The notes under the pieces are model-generated. The model had not been told where the DNA came from, searched no databases, and was given only the letters and a program-made list of their open reading frames with translations. 64,000 bases of DNA from Costus lasius (Eukaryota > Streptophyta > Magnoliopsida > Zingiberales > Costaceae). Shown piece by piece: positions 48,601 to 59,117 of this stretch; position 1 is the stretch's first letter, and each line of letters starts with the position of its first letter. The stretch spans positions 94,238,439 to 94,302,438 of the forward strand of contig CM050450.1 in NCBI GenBank assembly GCA_027563935.2. The letters run 5' to 3'. A program made the translations under genes and the position numbers.

Positions 48601-50260
48601 GATGGAGTTGATCAAAGACTATGACTTCTCTATTCAGTATCAGGCTGGAAAGGCCAATGTAGTGGCGGATGCACTGAGCAGACATCCAGTTACTTCAGTA
48701 GCTGCTTTACGAGTCAGTGAGTGGCGGTTACTGCAGGAGTTCAGCGATCTCAGGATCAGTGTTTCTCCTAGAGTTCAGTCGGGTTATGTGGCCTTTCTCA
48801 GAGTACAGTCTGCTTTGTTGCAGAAGATCAGAGATCAGCAGTCTGTGGATCCGAGATTAGTTCAGATCAGGGATAGTTTGGTTGATGGAGCAGTTCAGGA
48901 TTTTAGCTTGTCTGATGATGGTATTCTTCGGTTTCGTGGAAGGGTATGTGTCCCTGAGGAACCGAGCTTGAGGAAAGAAATATTGGAGGACAGCCATAAC
49001 TCCAAATATTCTCTACATCCTGGCGTGACTAAAATGTATCAGGACCTCAAGAAAAATTTTTGGTGGCCGGGTATGAAGAAAGAGGTAATCGATTTTGTCT
49101 CTAGGTGTTTAACTTGTCAGACTGTAAAGGCTGAACACCAGAAGCCTGGTGGTTTGTTGCAGCCCCTTCCTATTCCTGAGTGGAAGTGGGAATGCATCAG
49201 TATGGATTTTGTGTGTGGTTTGCCTAGAACCAGATTGGGTCATGATGCTATTTGGGTGATCGTTGATAGACTCACTAAATCAGCCCATTTTCTCCCGATC
49301 AAGATGACTTATCCTTTAGAGAGGCTGGCTAGATTGTATATTGATGAGATAGTCAGACTGCATGGAGTGCCTGTTGATATTGTGTCTGATAGGGACTCTT
49401 GATTTTTGTCCAGATTTTGGAAGAGCTTACAGGAGGGTTTGGGTACTAAGTTGAGTTTTAGTACAGCATACCATCCTCAGTCTGATGGCCAGACGGAGCG
49501 TACTATCCAGACTCTAGAAGACCTGTTGAGAGCTTATGTGGTTGATTGGAGTTCTGAGTGGAACCGGGATCTATCTTTGATAGAGTTCACTTATAATAAT
49601 AGTTTCCACTCCAGTATTCAGATGGCTCCTTATGAAGCTTTGTATGGGAGAAGGTGTAGGACTCCCTTGTGTTGGGAGGAAACTGGTGACAGAATGATTT
49701 TGAGATCTGATGCAGTACAGGAGACTACTGATAAGGTCAGAGAGATTCAGGATAAATTGAAGATTGCTCGGGACAGACAGAAGAGTTATGCTGATGACCG
49801 TCGTCGTTCCCTGGAGTTTATGGTAGGGGATCATGTTTTCTTAAAGGTATCACCTACTAAGGGTGTTATGAGGTTTGGCAAAAAGGGCAAATTGAGCCCT
49901 AGGTTTGTAGGCCCTTTTGACATTATTGAGAGAATTGGTCCAGTGGCTTACCGGTTAGCTTTACCTCCTGCTATGGATCATGTGCATAATGTGTTCCATG
50001 TTTCTGTTTTGAGGAAATATCATCCTGATCCATCTCATGTATTGGAATTGGAACCTCTTCAGATTCAGAGTGATTTGACTTTCGAGGAAAGACCTCTCCG
50101 GATTGTGGATAGAAAGGATAAAGTTCTGAGAAACAAGACTATACCTTTGGTAAAGGTTATCTGGGGAAATCAGTCGATTGAGGAGGCAACTTGGGAGACT
50201 GAAGCTGATATGAGGAAGTTTTATGCTTATCTTTTTGATGATATGGATGCTGAGCTTTAG
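45656..50260 (+). pseudogene. Element I Gag-Pol, one premature TGA
   Basis: ATG 45656 starts a 1,534-codon frame interrupted only by TGA 49400-49402. Gag is followed by two zinc knuckles ([14 protein letters not shown] from residue 334, then [14 protein letters not shown]). The protease site reads FDPGA (D at 417) where DSGA is usual. RT carries FIDDILVYS (D753, D754) and RNase H carries YTDASGKG (D900). Integrase has an HHCC finger (HPGVTKM near 1121), D1184 in MDFV, D1245 in SDRD and E in QTERTIQTLE. A chromodomain-like C-terminus ends with VKVIWGNQSIEEATWE. The TGA lies one codon past SDRDS, where related integrases have CGA, so a C-to-T change is likely. It separates the second catalytic D from the E, so the main product would lack a working integrase. 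The start follows a 127-bp leader. Confidence 0.95.
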
Positions 50261-50275
50261 AGGACTAAAGCTTTA

Positions 50276-50289
50276 TAAGGAGGGAGGGA
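50276..50289 (+). other. Polypurine tract, element I
   Basis: AAGGAGGGAGGGA immediately precedes the 3' LTR start TGTAAGATCC, 15 bp after the stop codon. Confidence 0.88.
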
Positions 50290-53177
50290 TGTAAGATCCA
50301 AGGATCTTAAGTCCTGGTAAGCATTATTTTTGATTTAAATAAACTCATTGGCTGTGATATTGTGTTCATGATTTAAATAGAATTATTGACTGTGATATTT
50401 TTCTATGTATTGGTTGTTAATAGTTAATTAACTAGAGATTTTTGGATGTTAATGTTAATTAATTAACTAACTTATTGGATGTTAATTTTCAGTTAATTAA
50501 TTAGAGTTTATTGGTTAATTAATTAGACCTTATTGGTTAATTAACTAGCTTATTGGATATTAATTAAATCCTTATTGGATTTGCGTTTAAGTGAATTCAT
50601 TAAATGGATGTTAATTTAAATTCTTATTGGACTTTCACTTAAACTATGGGTTATTGGGTTAGATGGATATTAGATATAAAATTCGAATTAGTTAGTTAAA
50701 TGGATTAAACCCTATTTGAATTAATTGGTTAATGGGTTAAAAATTAAAAACCGAAATGTTAAGTGGGAATTTTCGGCTAGGGTAGAGTTTTTGGCAAAAT
50801 TGTTGGCTTGGAAGAAACCTTGGGCGACGGCTAGGAGGAAGAAGGCGATCTTGGTGTTCTTCGAATTATTGAGGTGATTTTCTTCATCTTCTTCCCTTGG
50901 CGAATTTCCTTGAGGTGAAGAAGCTTCCTTGGCGAGTTCTTGGAGATCCTTTGGGCGACATCAAGGCTTTAGACGATTTTTTGTGTGGAGGATTTTCGGT
51001 TTAAGAGGTGAGTGGGGTGTCTTAATTGATTTCTAGCAATTTGGTTGTGTTAATTGATGCATTAGATTGATTAGAAATTTTACCATGTTAAAAACCGAAA
51101 ACTCAAGACTTCTCTTTGTTATAAACCGAAAGTTACAATGGTATAATTATCATGAAAACTCAAGACTCCTTGTTAACTAAGGTTTTATTTAAGTTGGAAA
51201 TTTTATCATGCTAAAAACCAAATTATGATGTATCTTCATGAAAACCGAAAATTTGTATAGGTGTATATCTCATGAAAACCGAAACTTGTAGCTTGAAATT
51301 TAAGGTATTTTTATAGGGAATTTTGGTAGCATTAAACCATTGAATTGGGAGTATGAAATTCTTGTTAACTAGGTATTTTATAGGGAATTTTGGTAATATT
51401 AAATCATTGATTTTTGGTAGCATGAGAATCTTGTTTGAAATAGATATTATGTTTGAAACCGTGGGCTAGATGTGATGTTTTGTGAACCAGATTGTAAGAG
51501 CATGGATTTTAATCTTATGTTGATTTTTATGGATGCCCTAATAAATGCTAATAATATTATAAGAGTCATGTTTGTTTATTTATGACCATGAATCTTTGTT
51601 TGAGAAATTTGGGTGATAACTTAGCAAGGCTGCACTGAATTGATCAGCATGAAACCTAAGGACTACCCTACATTATGTGATTTTTGAATGTTATGTGATT
51701 ATGTGATTTTGAATATTATGCGGTTATGTGATTTTGAATATTATGTGGTTATGTGATTTCAAATATTATATGTTGTGATCATGGAATGGTTAGGACTAAG
51801 GCTAAGTGTAACTGTGTGCTCAATGGGATAGTTGATATGTGATATGTTAAGAGTTGGATATTTCAGCCCTGTATTGTGATATGTGAAGGGGGTTGATGTT
51901 CAGCCTGCCTGTTATGATTATTGTGATGGGGGTTGATGTTCAGCCTGCCCGATATGATTATTGTGATGACTATCCTAGAGTCTAGTTGACACTTAGGAGT
52001 CCACCTTTGTGATATAAGATATAAGATGTGTCTGTTGTCCAGTAGGAACCCTTTGGGAGAATGAGTTTTGACGCAAAGTGCCATGTCTTGGTCGGACAGG
52101 GGGCCACCTCTTGATGTCATCACTCTTTTGTGTTATGGGGTGTCGTAGAGCAAAGTGCCACGTCATGACCTGGCGGGGGCCACCTCTTGAATCTACACAT
52201 CTTTTTGTGTTATGGGGTGTAGTAGAGCAAAGTGCCACGTCCTAACCTGGCGGGGGCCACCTCTTGATTCTATACACTGTCCATCTATAAGTTGCATGCA
52301 GGCTTCTCCCAGTGCTTAGGCCAAAGCCGGGTTAGACCATGATGGTCACTACTGAATATGCTGGACAACTAGGTTAACTAAGTGGTTAATGTGTACAGTG
52401 GTTTAGAGTGTAGCTCTAGAACCTTAGTTACTCTATGGGGACAGTTGTGTGATGTCTTGGCAGTGTATACTTGATTGTTCATATGTGTTTTGTTCTTTAA
52501 TTTTGTTATATGTTGATATGATAATCTGTTAAAGATTTTTAAAATAATCTGCCTGTATTTTTGAATGTATGCTATGGATGGTCGTTTGAGACTATCCACT
52601 CACTGGGCTGTGTAGCTCACCCCTCAATGTTTTCAGGTGTAGAACAGGGGCGCACTGCATGAGTTAGCATGTTATACGGATATTGTGATTCTCCATGCTG
52701 GTTGGATGTATAACTTTTGTGCTTAATTAACTAAGGCCGGATGTGGCCGAATTATATGAACTTGGGTTGCCAGTTGTGGCCAAACTATGTGTGAACTTGT
52801 GTTGCCGGTTGTGGCGGTTTTGATATTATGATTTTTGTGTCACCGCGGGCTTTGGCCTGGTTTCGATGTTTGGTATCACTGTGAAACTTTATGGAATCGA
52901 CGTTGTGATTTTGTTTTGAATTTCAGTTTGATGTGTATTTTTGCAATCGGTTTTGATATACATGTAACTTGCATATGTCTAGTGCAAGTATTGCGTGGTG
53001 GCAGGTACCTTTATGAATTGTGTTTCTTGGAGATTGTATGTATGGATTTTTGGAAATTTTCAGATTGTGTTTCTTGAACTCGGTTTTACCTAGCATGTGA
53101 ATCGATCTTGTATGACACATCCTGTTTCTTCTGTGATTTGTGTTGCTTGTTTGGGGTTAAGATAACGGGATGTTACA
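50290..53177 (+). repeat. Element I 3' LTR
   Basis: 2,888 bp, TGTAAGATCC...GATGTTACA, with a 5-bp inverted end TGTAA/TTACA. It carries the 40-bp and 77-bp tandem repeats and directly abuts LTR K at 53178. The U3 start is A/T-rich with many TTAATTAA-type stretches. Confidence 0.94.
52073..52303. repeat. 77-bp tandem repeat, three units, in I 3' LTR
   Basis: Same three units as in the 5' LTR, offset by 7,649 bp, with one C-to-T-type difference (CCTAACCTGG against CCTGACCTGG). Confidence 0.88.
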
Positions 53178-55200
53178 GTTGTGATCCGAAAGGACACACT
53201 TATAAATACAAGTAGGTAGACTTATTTAAGGTGTCGCGGCCAAAACCTAAGTGTTGGCGCACAAGGCTATTGTCACTCCCTGACATGGCTCCAAAAACTT
53301 ATTGTCCCTAAACTTGAAGTGTCCGCAAGTGCACGGATACTCGAAGTAATAAAGAAAAATATCGATCCCACGGAGACCTTATTGTTAAGTACCAAATAGT
53401 TGTATTCTCACTAGCTAAGCAATCGATTATAATACAAGTGAACAATAAAAAGAGCGTAGAGAAAATCAGAGAGATAAACTGGGACTAGGGTTTCATCCAC
53501 TTTAATTTCAATGACTAGATATTAAGAAAAGGTCGTCAGACTAATTTTATCATGATAATGACTTAATTTACTTCATAAAGGGATCATCTCACTTTTGTGC
53601 AGACAATCATGCAGGGACCAATCCTCGCTTTCGTGCAAGATCTATCCCAACGCTGAAGATAAGTAAATCATCAATCAAAGAATTCGAGATCACTTTCGTG
53701 CATCCGAATTCTAAGTTGATTGTCTCATGTGGAATCTCAAGGATCACTTTCGTGCATCCGAGTCTCAACACTAGTTCTACTTATGGTTCTCCAACGTTCC
53801 GATCCTCACTTTCATGAAAGATCTCCACGTTTGACAACTCAACTCTACCATAGATTCAAATTATCATCATGACAATAAGATCATTAAAATCAAATAATTA
53901 AGAACTAACCTAAGAGAGTTCCTAACATGCAATTCTAGGGTTCCAAGTTCTCAATCAAGTCACCTTTCGGTCCTTATTGTGAGAACTCTAAAACATGAAT
54001 AATAACATCAATCTATGGAGAATCAAAGACAAACAATCACATAAGTAGAATCATCATAATAAAACTATTCTGACAAAAATAAGAGTTATCTAATCATTAA
54101 GAAATCAAAGTGAATTACACCCATGTCCCAAAGATGTTTAAGCTAGCATGGAAGGAAGATTACAATAATTCATGGTAAAGGAAATCAAAATAGAAAGAGA
54201 AAACAGTTTACGGTACGGCCGTAAAGATGTTTACGGCAGTAATCAACGATGAACAGCGGCGGCGCACGGTTTTGTGTTGATTTCTCCTCCATCTGGGCTC
54301 CTTTCTCCATGAAACTTCTGGTGTGTCCTCTCCACCTCCAAACGAAGCTTCTGTGTAAAAATCACGGCGGGAGGTGCCCTCTACGCCTCTCGGCGTGAGG
54401 CCAAATCCTAACCGCCTCTTTGTTGATTGCTTCCTCAATATTGGGTAAAAATTCTCTTGTCCACATCATGTGTCTTCTCCTCTTAAACATGAGTCCGCAG
54501 CATCTTTCGGATCTCAATTTGGAGGTCTGGATCAAAAGATATAGTCCGCGCAAGATTCGCACCCGTAAAAATCGTGTTTTTGAATGAAATTACAGTACCG
54601 TAATGAATATTACGGCAGTGCCGTAATTTTGGCTCTGTGAAGTATTTGTCAAGATTATGGCACATAAAAATATTTACAGCCGTGCCATATTTGCTTCTGT
54701 AAGTTTCTGGACCAAAATACGGCCCGTAAAGATCATTAAGGCAGTGCCATAATTCTGGAAATATCTCGGGTGGAAAATCATCTGTAATTACAGTACCGTC
54801 ATCTTATTTACGGCAGTTCCGTAATCGCCATGAAAACTCTGGTCAAAATCTTCCCAAATCACGACACCTATAAGGGATTACGACTGTGCTATAATTCTGT
54901 GGTGTAATTACGGTACCGTAAAATCCATTATGGGGGTGCCGTAATTTGCTTTGAAGCTCTGATTCTTTTGAAATTTGATGTGTGATCTCCTCTTGATGTT
55001 GTGAATTCAATTATGCATCTGGTTTGCTCGAAATCGACTGAAAAGCATGCCTTTTTGCCTAAAAATCATCAAAAATAGAAAAGAGTGTGGATTCCGTAAA
55101 TATTGATAAAAAAAGGCATAAAAATAAGCAAAGTCTATGAATATGACACAAAAATACCAATGAAATGACATAGAATTTACTATAAATTTCGGTGTCATCA
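53178..55200 (-). repeat. LTR K, Athila/Tat-related, palindrome-rich
   Basis: On the minus strand it starts TGATGACACCGAAATTTATAG (at 55200) and ends near GGATCACAAC at 53178, about 2.0 kb. It is homologous over most of its length to solo LTR S. It contains GTGCACTTGCGGA near its end and a primer-like stretch (TTTTTGGAGCCATGTCAGGG) about 110 bp before the end. The region 54208-54950 is an array of TTACGG/CCGTAA palindromes. The right flank is copia J; the left end abuts element I, so its own left duplication is not readable. No protein was found. Confidence 0.72.
54208..54950. repeat. Palindrome array in LTR K
   Basis: Repeated motifs built on TTACGG and CCGTAA, for example a 17-bp inverted repeat at 54610-54626 (arms TTACGGCA and TGCCGTAA) and a perfect 14-bp palindrome at 54908-54921 (TTACGGTACCGTAA). 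Diverged versions recur about every 60 bp. Confidence 0.8.
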
Positions 55201-55487
55201 CTGAGCCACATGTTGGGCCTCAACTTGTATAGGTGGCCCAGGTTCCATCTCAGCTACTACATCTTGTGGTTGACCTTGGACCGCATCCAAGCCAAAACTT
55301 CTCCCATTGGTGTCTTTCAAGAGAAAATCTTTCCCAAGAAATACAATAGTCTGAGCAACAAAAACTTTGTTCTCGGTGGGATTAAAGAAGTAATGTCCTT
55401 TTGGTTTTCCTAGGATATCCCACAAACACATACTTATCAAACCTAGGTTCTAGCTTCCTAGAATCATGACGTTTGACATAAGCCTCA
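55201..55487 (-). pseudogene. Copia element J, integrase end and linker
   Basis: Reads EAYVKRHDSRKLEP, then FVGYPRK, then GHYFFNPTENKVFVAQ, then the acidic linker before RT, the same layout as A (CEAYVKKLASGKLE, YYFYDPKENKVFVAR) but clearly diverged. A 1-bp shift lies near 55400. The left side is cut off by LTR K and the upstream side by solo LTR S. Angela-like, older than A, B, F and G. Confidence 0.85.
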
Positions 55488-57392
55488 TGTTGTATCCCAA
55501 CAAGTAGCTAGACAAAAACTTATCTCTGGCGTCGCCGCCAAAAACTTGTTCTGTCCAAAGACCTATTGTGTCCACAAGTGCACGGATACTCGAAGTAATA
55601 AAAAATATCGATCCCACAGAGACCTTGTTTGTCAAGTACTGAATAATTGAGTTCTTACTATCTAGGCAATCGAAACTATGCAGGTGAATTATCGAAAGCT
55701 AACGAAAATACCAGAGAGAGAAACTGGGACTAGGGTTTCATCCACTTTGATTTCTATGACTAAATATGAATAAAAGGTCGTCAGTCTAATTTCATTATGA
55801 TAAAGATATAATTTATTTCATAAAAGGATTATCTCACTTTCATGCAAACAATCATGCAGGGACCAATCCTCGCTTTCGCGCAAGATCTATCCCAACGTTG
55901 AAAATAAGTGAATCATCAAACGAAGAACTCAAGGATCACTTTCGTGCATCCGAATTCTAAGTTGATTATCTCAAGTGGAATCTCAAGGATCACTTTCGTG
56001 CATCCGAGTCTCAACACAGGTTCTACTTATAGTTTTCCAACGTTCTGATCATTGCTTTCGCACAAGATCTTCCCGTTTGACAAAATAACTCAATCCTAGA
56101 TTCTTTTTATCAAACATGGCAATTATTATTCTAAAATCAAGTAATAAGAACTAACCTAATTTCTTACAGTAAGTTCCTATTATTCAATTTTAGGGTTCTA
56201 AGTTCTCAAGCAAGTCACTTTTCAGTCTATTGCGAAAACTCTAGAATCATGCATGATATTAAGAAAACTATGGAGAATCATAGAGCAATCTATCACATAA
56301 GTAGAAACATCATAATAAAACTATTCTGACGAAAAAAATAGTTATCTAGTCATTAAGAAATCAAAGGGAATTACTCCCCCATGTCCCACAAAAGGTTTAA
56401 GCTAGCATGGAGAAAAGATTATATTAAACCATAGTTTCTAGTGATCGAAAATCGAAAAGAAAAGGGAAGAATGAAAATTACAGCCGTAATAATCAAGTGT
56501 GAACAGTGCTGGCGTTGGGTTCTTCGTCGATTTCTCCTTCGATCGAGAACATTTCGTGTTGAAACTTCTGGAGTATGTTCTCTGGCTCCAGGTGAAGCTT
56601 CCCTTCAAATTTCATGGCCGGAGGTGCGTTGTACGCTTCCCAGCGGTGAACCCTAAGGCGGTGAAAGTCAATTTCTCCTTTGTCAGTGGATGAAATTTAG
56701 GGCTTTTGGTCTCTCCTCCTTCCTCTCGTCGAAAGCTCTATTTTTGCTTCTTACAGCTTTTGATTTTATGGCCTGGATCGTCCGCAATCGATCCCCCAAA
56801 AATCAGACTCAAATTTGACCGTGAAAATCGCGTCTCTAGCTTGTAATTACGGCCGTATTTTTTATTGCTACACTGCCGTAATTTCAGTCGAGTTCTCAGG
56901 TTGAAATCTGTCTGGAATTACGGCACCATGAAATCCCTTATGGCAGAGCTGTATTTTCAGCCAAAGTTTCTAGTCGGAAAGCACTCCAAATTACGGCCCA
57001 TAAAAATCTTTATGGCAATGCCATAATTTTCGAAAATCTTACTGGATGAAAAATTTCCAAATTATGGTAGTGCTCTGATATTATGGTAGCCGGTGAAATT
57101 ATGGTACCGTAATATAGATTACGGCCCTGCCGTAATTTGCTCTGAAATTTCAATCTTCATGAAATTTGACATTTTGTCTTCTCTTGATGGTGGGAATTCA
57201 TTCATGCATCTAGATTGCTTGAAAATGCCTGAAAATCATGTCTTTTTGCCTGAAAATCATCAAAAACCAAAAAGAGTGTAGATTCCGCAGTAATTGATAA
57301 AAAAGGCATAAAGAATAAGCAAAGGTTCATGAATTTGACACAAAAAGATATATAAAATGGCATGAAATTTACTATAAATTTCGGTGTCACCA
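55488..57392 (-). mobile_element. Solo LTR S in copia J integrase
   Basis: A 1,905-bp insertion flanked by CCTCA (55483-55487 and 57393-57397). Removing it and one duplication rejoins the integrase codons IWGCE-AYVKR exactly. On the minus strand it starts TGGTGACACCGAAATTT and ends GGGATACAACA. It is homologous to K. About 60 bp before its end it contains a primer-like sequence, TTTTTGGCGGCGACGCCAGA, so this sequence lies inside the insertion. The stretch 56845-57140 carries TTACGG/CCGTAA palindromes. No coding domain seen. Confidence 0.82.
56845..57140. repeat. Palindrome array in solo LTR S
   Basis: Variants such as ATTACGGCCGTAT (near 56847), ATGGTACCGTAAT (near 57101) and TTACGGCCCTGCCGTAA (near 57119) alternate with less conserved copies. 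It is the counterpart of the array in K. Confidence 0.72.
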
Positions 57393-57484
57393 CCTCACAT
57401 CCCCAGATCCGCATAAATGCCAGCGTCAAGCATCTCCTAGTCCACAACTCGTGCGGGGTCTTAGGAACACTCTTTAACGAGAGC
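57393..57484 (-). pseudogene. Copia element J, integrase fragment
   Basis: Encodes KSVPKTPHELW, then LAFMRIWGCE, the part of integrase just upstream of the J fragment at 55487. Homology stops near 57485, where plus-strand leader sequence begins. Confidence 0.8.
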
Positions 57485-57930
57485 AAAAGGAAATTGTTGG
57501 CCCTGGGCATAATGGTCAGGTCGGACTTGACTAGAACTTCCATATGGGGCTTGCCAGCATGATGAAAGTTTCTAGAGGCAACCTCGCGAAGTTAGGGCTT
57601 CGTGCTATATCCAGCCCTTGCTGGACACGAAGTCCCTAAACTATCTTGAGAAGGGGAATTGACCAATCGCAATTGGGCGCGCCTACCTTGAGATACATGC
57701 ATCACCTCGTGTTGTACATCCCGCCCTCGCGGGATGCGGGGTCGTGTGAGGAACAAGGAAATTCTGTGGTTTTCTATATTGACATGAGAGGGTTGTCAAC
57801 CTGTTAAAATAGTGAGAAACAATCATTTATTTTAGTCTAGATTAAATGGTTGAAAATGTAGTACTAATATACATGTCTTTGTTGTAGATAATGTCTATGA
57901 ATAATAGAGGATTAAAACTGTGATCTGTCC
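57485..57930 (+). other. Copia leader fragment with truncated Gag start
   Basis: Homologous to the leader of N (62203-62599) and more weakly to those of A and B. It ends in TACTAAT (57862), a T-rich run and TTGTAG (57882-57887), then ATG at 57891. The ATG frame stops after ten codons (MSMNNRGLKL), so Gag is lost. The leader starts abruptly in the middle. Confidence 0.7.
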
Positions 57931-57949
57931 TTTGGGAGGACAAGATGGA

Positions 57950-58230
57950 TTAGTGCTAAAAATTGAGGGGTGACAAGGGGGTGTTTTATCCAGATCTTCC
58001 CCCTCTTCAGTGCTGGCTTCTCTTGCATCCCTCCCCCCCCCCCCTGCGATTAGGAGAGTTCTCCTCCAGAGAACTAGGGGGAAGGGCTCATTGGTGTCCA
58101 GGGGCTCCTCCAAGGGGCCATGGAAGGGAAGGATGTCCTCTACATTAAAGACGAGGTTGATCCCCATGCTCTCGGGTAGGTCCAAGACATAGGCGTTGAA
58201 GCCAATCCGCCGCACAACCATTGACGCAAT
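57950..58230 (-). pseudogene. Orphan Ty3/gypsy Pol C-terminus
   Basis: The minus-strand frame reads VVRRIGFNAYVLDLPESMGI, then NLVFNVEDILPFHGPLEEP. This is the conserved tail after integrase in many plant gypsy elements, where a YxLxLP motif is followed by FNVxDL. About 45 residues are recognisable; the following acidic region is not. No RT or LTR of the same element lies nearby. It contains a run of 12 C (about 58032-58043 on the plus strand). Confidence 0.7.
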
Positions 58231-59117
58231 GGAATACTAGGTGGGATTGTTCTTAAATCAGTACTCTACGGTGGTGACAACCACAATGCTGAAATTGGGA
58301 GAGGGACTTGAGACGAGAGAATGAAAAATGCGTATCAGAGGGAAACCCGATGAAAACCGAAGAGACACCAAAGACGATTCGTACTTGAGCAATATCAGCA
58401 AGTTATAAGCGAAATGACACGGACTACAATGAAAAATATTCACCATTACTCGCAGAGCCAATTTCTCAGCAAGCGCGCGCAAACAGTTTTTCTCCACGAC
58501 GCTGCAAAGCATGGGATCCGCTCGTCTAGGACGCATGGCAAGGACCAAAGTGTAGTAGTGGTCTTCGGTGAAGGGTGGAACGTAGTGATCACACACAACT
58601 CATAGCATAAGAGAAAGCCGGCGGAGGTGAGTTAGTGTCACCTCGGCTCTTTTGATCGAATGGAAAATTGCAGGAAGAAATACAAGGGTGGTTTACAAGA
58701 GTAGTCGGATCTTGCTGGGCACGACTACAACTCCTCTTGCAACTCCCTAGGAGTTAATGCTGGACCTCGGCTTCGCATGGGGGAAGCAGATACTTCAACA
58801 AGAAATGAAACTCACACTAGCCCTTACCCTTCTTGTATAGGATAAGAGGGGAGAGCTCACACACAAAACACATGAGGAGGTTGATGGAGAAGCCAACTAC
58901 CCTATATCCTCCTAAAAATAGTCAAAAGATGAACCTAACTAACATAAAGTGGTAGCTACCAACTATGGCAGCAAGGGTAATGTGAAGTTGGTGCATGAGC
59001 CAGAGGACACAGGCTACTGAGTGGGCCGTCAACGCGCCATTGTGGGTGATCAGGCCATCCCCGAACAAGGCACCACGAAACAACAAAACTGACTGACGGT
59101 TGGCTAGTTCTATACAG
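58231..59117. other. Unassigned stretch, no feature recognised
   Basis: About 0.9 kb. Open frames on both strands (for example 58258-58596 and 58922-59164) carry no motif I know and lie in no clear element. It may be degraded gypsy sequence linked to the C-terminus on its left. No primer site, polypurine tract or target duplication was seen. Confidence 0.4.

Larger units (their letters stand above)
42651..53177 (+). mobile_element. Tekay/Del-like Ty3/gypsy chromovirus I, young
   Basis: The element has two 2.9-kb LTRs, an initiator-Met primer site, one Gag-Pol frame and a polypurine tract. Over the shared 2,855 bp the LTRs have equal length and about ten differences by eye, nearly all transitions, so it is young. 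The 5' LTR lacks the first 33 bp of the 3' LTR and is preceded by a duplicated piece of itself, so no target duplication can be read. The domain order protease-RT-RNase H-integrase with a C-terminal chromodomain-like region and the LTR length point to Tekay/Del. Confidence 0.92.

Noticed and set aside
58032..58043. Run of 12 C as a possible structural signal
   Set aside because: A single homopolymer in degraded sequence; it may be slippage or a sequencing artefact.
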